Shown here in pieces: positions 1-5,893 of a DNA stretch of 11,622 nt. The first letter of the stretch is position 1. Every line of letters starts with the position of its first letter. Source of the DNA: Candidatus Berkelbacteria bacterium (GTDB lineage Bacteria > Patescibacteriota > UBA1384 > CAILIB01); NCBI GenBank assembly GCA_020058355.1, contig JAGVEG010000037.1, forward strand, positions 1 through 11,622, written 5' to 3'. The notes under the pieces were generated by a model. That model did not search any database. It saw only the letters and a list, made by a program, of their open reading frames with translations, and was not told the DNA's origin. Position numbers and translations under genes: made by a program.

Positions 1-331
1 GTTCTTCAGCCTCGGTCTCGTCACCGGAAAAGAGTTCGGGGTGTTGTTGAATTTCTTCAACAATAATCTTAATCAGTTTTGGGTCTGGCTCAAAGTCAGG
101 CTCAATAGTTGGCAGTGTGATTGTCTTGCGGCCACTTCCCGGCGGGTCTTCCACCACCTGCGCTGGCGTCTTATAGGTCGAGAAGACTCCGAGCCCTGCA
201 ACATCAACTGACTCACCTCTACTGAGGGCTTGCGCGATAATTTCGAACAAGGCAGCAGAAAGCTCACTCGCCTTCTGAGCAGTGATTCCCGCGCTAAGCG
301 CAATTGTTGCTGATACGTCTGACTGAGTGAT
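1..331 (-). CDS. HU/IHF-fold DNA-binding-like protein, acidic, partial
   Basis: Reading the minus strand from 331 gives an open frame of 110 codons that leaves the window, so the C-terminus is missing. Seen: an N-terminal helix pair ending in GITAQKASELSAALFEIIAQ (about residues 15-34), then RGESVDVAGLGVFSTYKT (38-55), the strand-turn signature of HU proteins including G-x-G-x-F at 46-50, then an arm-like stretch and a PDF-x-PDPKL segment (78-86) that matches the final HU helix. This order of elements is typical of the HU/IHF family, which bends DNA as dimers. Odd points: no ATG, GTG or TTG start fits the frame; the best-placed codon is ATC, five bases after a GGGGAGG Shine-Dalgarno. The visible part has about 19 Asp/Glu against 7 Lys/Arg, whereas HU is normally basic. 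The acidic tail extends past the usual ~90 residues. An overlapping GTG frame from 345 gives a protein resembling nothing and is taken as a shadow. Confidence 0.72.
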   Translation of the reverse strand, partial: MTQSDVSATIALSAGITAQKASELSAALFEIIAQALSRGESVDVAGLGVFSTYKTPAQVVEDPPGSGRKTITLPTIEPDFEPDPKLIKIIVEEIQQHPELFSGDETEAEE

Positions 332-336
332 GGCGA

Positions 337-343
337 CCTCCCC
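337..343 (-). promoter_or_regulatory. Strong Shine-Dalgarno fixing the HU-like start
   Basis: Minus-strand GGGGAGG lies five bases before the ATC at 331-329. It is one of few clear Shine-Dalgarno sequences in the window and is the main reason for placing the start of the HU-like frame at ATC. Confidence 0.6.
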
Positions 344-350
344 ACAGGTG

Positions 351-356
351 CTTATA
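351..356 (-). promoter_or_regulatory. Candidate -10 box for the HU-like gene
   Basis: Minus-strand TATAAG matches five of six bases of TATAAT and would start transcription just before the Shine-Dalgarno, giving a very short leader. No good -35 was found at 16-18 bases upstream. A second option further upstream is TTGAAC (416-411), 17 bases, TATTTA (393-388), whose -10 is weak. Inference only. Confidence 0.3.
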
Positions 357-430
357 CTAGAACTCTTCCAGTGTACTGCAGCCGTCTTAAATACGGAAGG
401 GTTAGCATGGGTTCAATCGAAGATTTAAGC

Positions 431-436
431 TAGAGT
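431..436 (+). promoter_or_regulatory. Candidate -10 box giving a leaderless dnaX mRNA
   Basis: TAGAGT ends six bases before the dnaX ATG, so the expected transcription start falls on or next to the start codon. No Shine-Dalgarno is present and no convincing -35 is visible. The phosphorylase start at 10111 has the same spacing. Confidence 0.3.
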
Positions 437-442
437 ATCTTT

Positions 443-1864
443 ATGAGCAGTCTTGCCAGTAACTATCGTCCCCTTATTTTTGCCGACCTCCTAGGTCAGG
501 GGTCAGTGGTGCGCCCACTCCAGCAAGCACTACTGAAGGGCAGCCCACCACACGCTACACTCCTCACCGGTGGGCGTGGTCTTGGCAAAACAAGTACCGC
601 ACGCATTTTTGCACGGGCATTGTGCTGCATGAATCCGCATGCCGCAGCCGCTTCCTATGAGCCCTGCAATACCTGCGCTGCCTGTCTTTCGATTCTCCAA
701 GAATCAGCCAATGACGTCCTCGAGATTGATGCAGCTAGTAATCGCGGTATCGATGACATCCGGAATCTTAAAGAACTTGTCGCCTACCCTCCTTCACTTT
801 TGAAATACCGTGTTGTCATTATCGACGAAGTACACATGCTCACCAATGAAGCATTTAACGCACTTCTAAAGACGCTAGAAGAACCCCGCGACACGACGGT
901 TTTTATTCTTGCAACCACCGAGCTTCATAAAGTTCCTCTCACCATCCGCTCGCGCTGCCAGCTCTTCAGCTATACGACTGCTTCTGTTGATACTATTAAA
1001 CAAGCACTTTCCCGCGCTGCTGTTCAAGAAAATGTATCCATTGAACCCGCTGCACTCACCCTTCTCGCTCAGAGTGCCGCTGGATCTTACCGTGATGCAC
1101 TTATGCTCCTCGAGCAACTTGGAAGTCGTGGGACCATTACCGTCGCAAGTGTCCACGAGCAGCTTGGCGTTCCTGCGCGCACGGTGATTGCTGGTATCGC
1201 CCAGGCCATCCAAGCAGCAGATACCACGTCGCTAACAGAAGTGATCGCCCAGGCTTCAATTACTAAGTACGATCAGTGTATTAGTAGTCTCACCGAATTT
1301 CTCTACCACAAGACCGTTGATACCAATCCTCACCACGCAGCCCGTATCGTACTTGTCGGAACCGAAGGAGCGCTGCTTGCAAAAAACGCTCCGCTTCCTG
1401 AGCTTGTACTCCTCAGTACCTGTATCCGTATGATGCCCCAAGAACAGCAGATCACCCTACCAACCATACAGGAAGCACACCAACCAAATGTTCCCGTGAT
1501 AGAGCTCCCCGAAGAAGTGCTGGAACCAAAAGACATTCCTCCTGATATTTTTGGGCAATGGCAGCAACTTGTCCGCGAGATACAAGCCGAGCACCCCATG
1601 ATCGGGAGCGTCTTGAGTCAAAGCGTCCTCCATGCGACCGAAGATACCACCCTCTTCGTGCATGTGCGCTATGCCTTCCACGCCACCAAGCTCGACCGTG
1701 AGCCCGCCAAGAAGATCCTTCACGATAAAATTGTCGCTCTTTTTGGACAAGGATGGATGATTAACTATCGCACAGTCCCCAACCTCCCACGTCGTGAACC
1801 AAAGCGAGCCCTCAGTAGCCAAAATGCCGCTGCGGCGGTTGCCATTTTTACACCATCTGCCTAG
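443..1864 (+). CDS. dnaX: DNA polymerase III subunit gamma/tau
   Basis: This is the AAA+ clamp-loader subunit of the replicative DNA polymerase, which loads the sliding clamp onto primed DNA. Seen: Walker A GGRGLGKT (residues 43-50); the zinc module with Cys at 61/62, 75, 78 and 81; the DAASNRGIDDIR segment (96-107); Walker B VVIIDEVHML (124-133); the LLKTLEEP segment (141-148); sensor 1 ILATTELHKVP (155-165); the SRC motif (170-172) at the subunit interface; and sensor 2 GSYRDALMLLEQ (214-225). The C-terminal third (about 365-455) looks like the usual oligomerisation domain III. At 473 residues it is shorter than the 643-residue tau of E. coli, with no long tau-type tail visible. The ATG at 443 gives the expected N-terminus (YRPLIFADLLGQ) although it lacks a Shine-Dalgarno. 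The ferredoxin gene follows nine bases after the stop. Confidence 0.97.
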   Translation: MSSLASNYRPLIFADLLGQGSVVRPLQQALLKGSPPHATLLTGGRGLGKTSTARIFARALCCMNPHAAAASYEPCNTCAACLSILQESANDVLEIDAASNRGIDDIRNLKELVAYPPSLLKYRVVIIDEVHMLTNEAFNALLKTLEEPRDTTVFILATTELHKVPLTIRSRCQLFSYTTASVDTIKQALSRAAVQENVSIEPAALTLLAQSAAGSYRDALMLLEQLGSRGTITVASVHEQLGVPARTVIAGIAQAIQAADTTSLTEVIAQASITKYDQCISSLTEFLYHKTVDTNPHHAARIVLVGTEGALLAKNAPLPELVLLSTCIRMMPQEQQITLPTIQEAHQPNVPVIELPEEVLEPKDIPPDIFGQWQQLVREIQAEHPMIGSVLSQSVLHATEDTTLFVHVRYAFHATKLDREPAKKILHDKIVALFGQGWMINYRTVPNLPRREPKRALSSQNAAAAVAIFTPSA

Positions 1865-1873
1865 ATTATCGTA

Positions 1874-2215
1874 ATGGAAGAAACATCCGCACCAATCACC
1901 CAGGTTACTGTCGATAGAGACATGTGCTTTAGTGCGGCATCATGTCTTGCCTACTCCATCTATGAGCTTGATGACGAGGCAAAGGCAGTTATTCTCACCA
2001 AGAACGGACTCAATTCTGACGATCCTATCAATGAACTTGCTGAAAACGGGACGGTTGCTGTAGAAAGTCTCCGTCTCACCGAAGACTATACACCCGAAGC
2101 TCTCCAGGCCATGCTTCTGGAATCAGCGCAAAGCTGTCCGTTTGGAGCGATTATCCTCCACGATAGTGCCGGTAAGCAAGTCTGGCCACCCGTCGCCGCC
2201 GCTCTCTCAGAATAA
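1874..2215 (+). CDS. Single-cluster ferredoxin, probably [3Fe-4S]
   Basis: This is a small soluble electron-transfer protein of 113 residues. Seen: VDRDMC (13-18) opening the cluster loop C18-x5-C24, an ELDDEAKAVI strand (31-40), and a second half ending in SAQSCPFGAIIL (84-95) with C88-P89. In standard single [4Fe-4S] ferredoxins of this layout the loop is C-x2-C-x2-C; here the middle position (21) is Ala, leaving three Cys ligands. In the family, loss of this Cys (to Asp, Ala or Gly) goes with a [3Fe-4S] cluster, as in actinobacterial P450 ferredoxins. The cluster type is therefore inferred. The gene starts nine bases after dnaX, has no Shine-Dalgarno of its own and is probably co-transcribed with dnaX. 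Its redox partner is not in the window. Confidence 0.88.
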   Translation: MEETSAPITQVTVDRDMCFSAASCLAYSIYELDDEAKAVILTKNGLNSDDPINELAENGTVAVESLRLTEDYTPEALQAMLLESAQSCPFGAIILHDSAGKQVWPPVAAALSE

Positions 2216-2244
2216 AAAAGAACCGCCCAAAGGCGGTCTTTTTA
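2213..2244. terminator. Bidirectional intrinsic terminator, ferredoxin / mscL
   Basis: Perfect stem ACCGCC (2222-2227), loop CAAA, GGCGGT (2232-2237), with an A-run before and a T-run after. It can therefore end transcripts from both sides, which suits its place between two convergent genes. Confidence 0.9.
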
Positions 2245-2257
2245 TAGAACAACGTTT

Positions 2258-2578
2258 TTACTTTGCCTTTTCAAGCATTGCATCGTCCTTCATGATTACC
2301 TTCGCAAAGGTGAATACTACAAAGGCAACAGCGATGAAGGAGATGATTGCACTGATAACAAGACCGATCTTGAAATCACCAACCATAAGAGTACTGAGAC
2401 TATCGATGTTGGCAAGCTTGGTAAGGAGTCCAATCAATGGAGTGATGATACCATCAACAATTGACTTTACGACGTCGTTTACTGCCACACCCATTACTAC
2501 ACCGATGGCAAGTGGGATCACCTTGTACTCACTCAGGAATGACATGAAGCCATTACTGTGCATCTTTGCTGTTTCCAT
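2258..2578 (-). CDS. mscL: Large-conductance mechanosensitive channel, MscL family
   Basis: This is a membrane channel that opens under high membrane tension to release solutes after osmotic downshock. Taking the ATG at 2578 gives 106 residues. Seen: FLSEYKVIPLAIGVVMGVAVNDVVKSIVDGIITPLIGLL (broken here only by residue number: about 14-52) forms the N-terminal helix and pore-lining TM1 with small residues spaced as in MscL; a short loop of about 17 residues (53-69); TM2 about 70-95 (IGLVISAIISFIAVAFVVFTF); and a short charged tail. It is shorter than E. coli MscL (136 residues), with a reduced periplasmic loop and almost no cytoplasmic helix. The frame stays open to an ATG at 2659, but those extra 27 residues do not resemble MscL. 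An ATG at 2563 is another possible start. No Shine-Dalgarno is evident. Confidence 0.85.
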   Translation of the reverse strand: METAKMHSNGFMSFLSEYKVIPLAIGVVMGVAVNDVVKSIVDGIITPLIGLLTKLANIDSLSTLMVGDFKIGLVISAIISFIAVAFVVFTFAKVIMKDDAMLEKAK

Positions 2579-2591
2579 TGCGGAAGAAGTT

Positions 2592-2597
2592 ATCATA
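2592..2597 (-). promoter_or_regulatory. Candidate -10 box for mscL
   Basis: Minus-strand TATGAT lies 13 bases before the ATG at 2578. It differs from TATAAT at one position, but the -35 region at proper spacing is poor. It favours the start at 2578 over the longer frame, whose start lies upstream of this box. Confidence 0.3.
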
Positions 2598-2646
2598 TAA
2601 GATGCACTAATCTTAGCAGGTATCTCAGACATCGCAATTGTGTTGA

Positions 2647-2658
2647 TGTTTACAAACA
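2647..2658. repeat. Short palindrome upstream of mscL
   Basis: TGTTTACAAACA has five-base arms around a two-base centre. It lies about 70 bases upstream of the mscL start in the intergenic region. It could be a regulator site, but a single short palindrome in A/T-rich DNA may be chance. Confidence 0.35.
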
Positions 2659-2726
2659 CTATTTGCTCGTTTTTGAGAAGAATCTATGTGGATTCATAAT
2701 TAATGTTGATATAAATGAACATTATG

Positions 2727-2772
2727 AGAAAGTGCTTTCTGTAAATAAAAATCATCTACACTAGCACTTTCT
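2727..2772. repeat. Ten-base inverted repeat with a nested palindrome
   Basis: AGAAAGTGCT (2727-2736) and AGCACTTTCT (2763-2772) are perfect inverted arms separated by 26 bases. The left arm runs into CTTTCT, so AGAAAGTGCTTTCT (2727-2740) is itself nearly palindromic. In RNA the left half could fold on itself or pair with the right half. It lies between the divergent mscL and GT4 genes. Confidence 0.6.
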
Positions 2773-2786
2773 ACATGTCATACGGT

Positions 2787-2816
2787 TTGCATCCCTTCAC
2801 ACTCCCGCAGTACAGT
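2787..2816 (+). promoter_or_regulatory. Promoter candidate for the GT4-GH57 pair
   Basis: TTGCAT (2787-2792), 18 bases, then TACAGT (2811-2816), with transcription expected near 2823. The -10 element overlaps the inverted repeat at 2810-2826, so a protein bound there would block it. Matches to consensus are only moderate. Confidence 0.4.
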
Positions 2817-2826
2817 ACATCTGTAC
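2810..2826. repeat. Inverted repeat, possible operator, before GT4
   Basis: GTACAG, TACAT, CTGTAC: perfect six-base arms with a five-base centre, 19 bases before the GTG start of the first glucan gene and overlapping its candidate -10. The position and size fit a dimeric repressor site. Confidence 0.45.
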
Positions 2827-2845
2827 AACAGGTAATTGATTTTTT

Positions 2846-4078
2846 GTGTCACGTGTAACCATGCTTGGCTGGGAGCTTGCTCCCTACAACACTGGTGGCC
2901 TCGGGGTTGCGTCGCTTGGTCTTACCCAGGCGCTTGCTCCTATGGTTCGTGATATTCACTTCTTCCTTCCTGACTACACCGGCAGCGATAGTGTTTTCTC
3001 CCACATGAATGTAATTGGTGCTGCTGGCGCTTCCGGAGTAACTGCCCCGTCTCTGCTACCTACCAGCTATAGTGATTTTTCATCAGTCACCCACGAGCAC
3101 TCACGCAAAGCACTCCATCATGGACCTGCTGCATTTAGTAGCTGGTACGCGCAAGCAAGTGTTGCAACTTCAAACCAGATACACGGCAAGACAAGCCCCG
3201 AAATCATCCATGCCCATGACTGGATGACGTACGAAGCTGCCCAGCGCGTCCAAGACACCACCACCTCAACCCCCTTTGTTGCCCATATTCACGCAACTGA
3301 GTTTGATCGCGCCGGTGGCTCAGAAGGCCATCCAGCAATTCACGCAATCGAGCAAGCTGGCCTCACTGCAGCTGATAAAGTTATTGCGGTGAGTGGGTAC
3401 ACCGCTCAAATTGTAAATGAGCGCTACAAGATTCCTTCACACAAGATTGCGGTGATTCATAACGGTGTTGACCAATCACAGAAGCCCCTCCCAACAAGCA
3501 GCTTCCCGCTAAAGGGAAAGCATCCGGTTGTTCTGTTTATCGGGCGCGTCACTACCATGAAGGGTCCGGAACATTTCTTGCGCGCAGCTGCTACCGTACA
3601 TGCGTCCTGTCCCCAAGCCCGATTCCTCTTCTGTGGTAGCGGTGATCTTGAGGCGCGAACAAAAGAGCTCGCCGCCCAGCTTGGTCTTACTGGTTCAATT
3701 ATCTTCTCACCATTCCTTCGCGGATCTGACGTACAGAAGGCCTACGCCATGGCCGATGTTGTAGTTATTCCTTCGCGTTCAGAGCCTTTCGGACTAGTTG
3801 CTGTTGAAGCAATCCAACAAGGCACGCCTATCGTCCTTACTAAGCAATCAGGCGCAGCCGAGGTGCTCCCGACCGTAGCCCAAGCCGATCATTGGGATGA
3901 AGCCCTCCTTGCCAAGCATATTCTTACCCTTATCTCAGAACCAGAGGTAGCCCGTGCACAGGTTGCTTCCGCGCAGAAGGCCCTTACCTATCTTTCTTGG
4001 GAGCGTGCCGCCAAACAGGTCCGCGATGTATATGATGAACTCCTCCACGGAGCACCCGTCCTAAATCTGGCATCGTAA
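2846..4078 (+). CDS. GT4 glycosyltransferase, glycogen-synthase-like
   Basis: This 410-residue GT-B enzyme likely transfers glucose from a nucleotide sugar to an alpha-glucan. Seen: LGWELAPYNTGGLGVASLGL (7-26), the glycine-rich acceptor/nucleotide loop typical of GT4 proteins that accompany GH57 genes; HAHDW (122-126); an NGVD turn before the C-terminal lobe; FIGRVTTMKG for the donor lobe; FCGSGD; and the catalytic E-x7-E in EPFGLVAVE (E313 and E321). Start: GTG at 2846 gives the expected N-terminus, while the ATG at 2861 would cut the first beta-strand. There is no Shine-Dalgarno. Its TAA overlaps the ATG of the GH57 gene by one base, so the two are probably translationally coupled. Donor (ADP- or UDP-glucose) and product length cannot be read from the sequence; it may be a maltose/maltodextrin former rather than the main synthase. 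Confidence 0.9.
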   Translation: MSRVTMLGWELAPYNTGGLGVASLGLTQALAPMVRDIHFFLPDYTGSDSVFSHMNVIGAAGASGVTAPSLLPTSYSDFSSVTHEHSRKALHHGPAAFSSWYAQASVATSNQIHGKTSPEIIHAHDWMTYEAAQRVQDTTTSTPFVAHIHATEFDRAGGSEGHPAIHAIEQAGLTAADKVIAVSGYTAQIVNERYKIPSHKIAVIHNGVDQSQKPLPTSSFPLKGKHPVVLFIGRVTTMKGPEHFLRAAATVHASCPQARFLFCGSGDLEARTKELAAQLGLTGSIIFSPFLRGSDVQKAYAMADVVVIPSRSEPFGLVAVEAIQQGTPIVLTKQSGAAEVLPTVAQADHWDEALLAKHILTLISEPEVARAQVASAQKALTYLSWERAAKQVRDVYDELLHGAPVLNLAS

Positions 4079-5325
4079 TGCCGGCGGTTTGTTTTTATTT
4101 TCAGGTACACCAGCCCTATCGGCTGCGCCAAATTACTCCGTTTGAAGTTGGCACCCATCCTGACTATTTTGATTCCCTCAATGAAGAAGTTTGTCGAAAG
4201 GTAGCCGAAAAATGCTACCTCCCCACAAATGCCATTTTTCTTGAACACCTCAAAAAATATCCTGACTTTCGTATTAGCTATAGCATCAGCGGTATTACCC
4301 TTGAGCAATTTGAGCGCTGGACTCCAGAAGTACTCAAGAGTTTTCAAGACCTTGCCGCCACCGGCCGCGTTGAATTCCTTGGTGAGACCTACTATCACTC
4401 CCTCGCCAGTCTTTTTGATGGCCGCGAATTTCGTCAGCAAGTTGCTGCGCATACGGCAGTAATTCAGAAGTACTTTGGACAGACGCCGACAACCTTCCGC
4501 AACACCGAACTCATTTACAGCGACGGCATTGCCGATATGGTTAGTGAGATGGGCTTCAAGGCCATGCTTAGTGAAGGCGTTGACCGGGTGCTTGGCTGGC
4601 GCTCACCGAACGTTGTTTACGAAACAGCCACCACGAAGCCGATGGCACTTTTATTGAAGAACTATCGACTTTCTGACGATATTGCCTTTCGCTTTTCAGC
4701 TCGCGATTGGTCTGCATGGCCCCTCGGCGCCGATACCTTTGCACACTGGCTCCATTCACTTGATGGCTCCGCTGAAACGATCAACCTCTTCATGGACTAC
4801 GAGACCTTTGGTGAGCACCAGTGGGCTGAAACTGGCATCTTCGAGTTCTTGAAGGCACTTCCTGAAGCGGTGTATCGCAATCCCCAGTTCTCATTTCAGA
4901 CGCCGAGCGTGCTGGCGAGTGACTTCCCTCGTCATGGCTCTCTTAGTATTCCCCAAGCTATCTCCTGGGCAGACAGTGAGCGCGACCTCTCGGCGTGGCT
5001 CGGTAACGCCATGCAGGACGATGCCATCACCAAGCTCTACTCCCTCCACGATCTTGTGATGAGCAAGAATAACACGGCTCTCCTGCATGAATGGCGCCTC
5101 CTTCAGACGTCTGATCACTTCTACTACCTCTGTACCAAGTACTGGTCCGATGGTGATGTCCATAAGTATTTCTCTTCGTTCGAATCTCCCCATCACGCCT
5201 ACATGGCGTTTACCAATGTGCTCACTGATTTTATTATGAAGCTTGAAGGCACTTCTCAAGCAGCCGCAGCTCCTACCAAGCCACACCGTGGTATTCCTGC
5301 CGGCAGGGTACACCGAAAAGTTTGA
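4078..5325 (+). CDS. GH57 alpha-amylase / glucanotransferase-like enzyme
   Basis: This 415-residue protein is a retaining glycoside hydrolase or transferase acting on alpha-1,4-glucans. All five conserved GH57 regions can be seen in order: HQP (11-13); GRVEFLGETYYHSL (96-109); FRNTELIY (140-147) with the probable nucleophile E144; INLFMDYETFGEH (235-247) with the probable acid/base D240; and HGSLSIPQAISWADSERDLSAW around residues 284-305. The layout and size resemble the short archaeal and bacterial GH57 alpha-amylase group. GH57 branching enzymes are usually longer (over 500 residues), so branching is possible but not shown. No signal peptide is seen, so it should act in the cytoplasm. The last ~25 residues are an Ala/Pro/basic extension outside the family core. 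TGA is the only such stop among these genes and is followed at once by TAG. Confidence 0.92.
   Translation: MPAVCFYFQVHQPYRLRQITPFEVGTHPDYFDSLNEEVCRKVAEKCYLPTNAIFLEHLKKYPDFRISYSISGITLEQFERWTPEVLKSFQDLAATGRVEFLGETYYHSLASLFDGREFRQQVAAHTAVIQKYFGQTPTTFRNTELIYSDGIADMVSEMGFKAMLSEGVDRVLGWRSPNVVYETATTKPMALLLKNYRLSDDIAFRFSARDWSAWPLGADTFAHWLHSLDGSAETINLFMDYETFGEHQWAETGIFEFLKALPEAVYRNPQFSFQTPSVLASDFPRHGSLSIPQAISWADSERDLSAWLGNAMQDDAITKLYSLHDLVMSKNNTALLHEWRLLQTSDHFYYLCTKYWSDGDVHKYFSSFESPHHAYMAFTNVLTDFIMKLEGTSQAAAAPTKPHRGIPAGRVHRKV
5296..5307. repeat. Twelve-base GC palindrome at the 3' end of GH57
   Basis: CCTGCCGGCAGG is perfectly self-complementary and lies in the poorly conserved tail-coding part of the GH57 gene, 18 bases before the stop. 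It could be a dispersed palindromic element, a weak hairpin or chance. No second full copy was seen here. Confidence 0.5.
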
Positions 5326-5378
5326 TAGAGAAAGTTTTCCACAGCCATCTTATTGTTCTCGACGCCAGACAAAGGGTC

Positions 5379-5410
5379 TTGACGTTTTTTAATCTGTCAG
5401 GCAGTATAAA
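5379..5410 (+). promoter_or_regulatory. Weak promoter candidate before the 135-residue gene
   Basis: TTGACG (5379-5384) and TATAAA (5405-5410) each match sigma-70 hexamers well, but their 20-base spacing is longer than normal. The 140-base gap between GH57 and the next gene, with no terminator seen, still makes an internal promoter here likely. Expected start is near 5417, just before the inverted repeat at 5421. Confidence 0.35.
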
Positions 5411-5420
5411 GACAGCTATT

Positions 5421-5438
5421 TGTTGATCTAATTCAACA
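5421..5438. repeat. Inverted repeat in the leader of the second glucan unit
   Basis: TGTTGA, TCTAAT, TCAACA: perfect six-base arms with a six-base loop, 27 bases before the ATG at 5466 and just after the candidate TATAAA. It could be an operator or a 5' mRNA hairpin. Its sequence differs from the repeat before GT4 (2810-2826). Confidence 0.45.
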
Positions 5439-5465
5439 GATGCCGCTAGCACCTAACTGCCCCTT

Positions 5466-5873
5466 ATGTCACTCCTTACCGACGTAGAAGACAAGCGCAA
5501 TTTTCCCGTACAAGAAGGCCGCGAGTTCGTACTCGATATGCCTGCTGTACCACATGAAGAGCGCGTTCTTCGCACCCTTGATGACCTCTCTGAGGCAATC
5601 AATCTTATCGATCCTGAAACTTTCCAGCGCCACGTAAACGCTGATAAGAACGACTTTGCTGCTTGGGTAGAGCATGTGTTTGGCGAGCTTGAGCTTGCTG
5701 CAACACTTCGCGCATTCCCTACACCCCTACGCATGATGGTTGCCATCGAGCGCTTCCTTCGTGGTACCCTTACCCCACTTGGTCAGAAGCAGGCAGCAGC
5801 TCCTGAGGCACCTGCTCCCATGTCAGAAGCTCCTGCACCGCACCACGGTACCGAGCACCACGGACACGCCTAG
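5466..5873 (+). CDS. Small conserved-looking protein of the glucan cluster, His-rich tail
   Basis: This 135-residue protein has no firmly recognised function. Seen: an N-terminal strand FVLDMPAVPH, a helical region LRTLDDLSEAINLIDPETF, the segment HVNADKNDFAAWVEHVFG (about 56-73) followed by ELELAATLRAF, then a helix to about residue 101. After that comes a low-complexity Ala/Pro/Gln stretch and the tail HHGTEHHGHA. The pattern of a His before NDFA-x-WV and then a (G)-x-x-x-LA helix recalls the DUF5752 type of small proteins; this is from memory and needs a profile search. There is no signal peptide or membrane segment. The ATG follows no Shine-Dalgarno. The gene lies 20 bases before the GT3 synthase, so it probably shares a transcript and may be an accessory or regulatory partner, which is inference. 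Confidence 0.75.
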   Translation: MSLLTDVEDKRNFPVQEGREFVLDMPAVPHEERVLRTLDDLSEAINLIDPETFQRHVNADKNDFAAWVEHVFGELELAATLRAFPTPLRMMVAIERFLRGTLTPLGQKQAAAPEAPAPMSEAPAPHHGTEHHGHA

Positions 5874-5893
5874 TTTATTTTCCACGACCTGGT

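Noticed and set aside
73..345. A 90-residue minus-strand frame from a GTG at 345
   Set aside because: It overlaps the HU-like frame in another register, resembles no family and its GTG lies within the likely transcription start and Shine-Dalgarno region.
2142..2600. A 152-residue plus-strand frame antisense to mscL
   Set aside because: It runs through the end of the ferredoxin gene and the terminator and mirrors the mscL coding frame; a shadow.
2558..2764. A 68-residue plus-strand frame across the mscL start and the intergenic region
   Set aside because: Overlaps mscL antisense, has no start signals and no family-like pattern; regarded as chance.
5323..5328. Tandem TGA-TAG at the end of GH57 as a hint of TGA recoding (as glycine in Gracilibacteria)
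   Set aside because: No other gene here contains in-frame TGA, and glycines are encoded by GGN throughout, so the standard code explains everything.
5335..5343. DnaA-box-like TTTTCCACA after GH57
   Set aside because: A single site without a cluster, A/T-rich unwinding region or nearby dnaA/dnaN gives no support for an origin.
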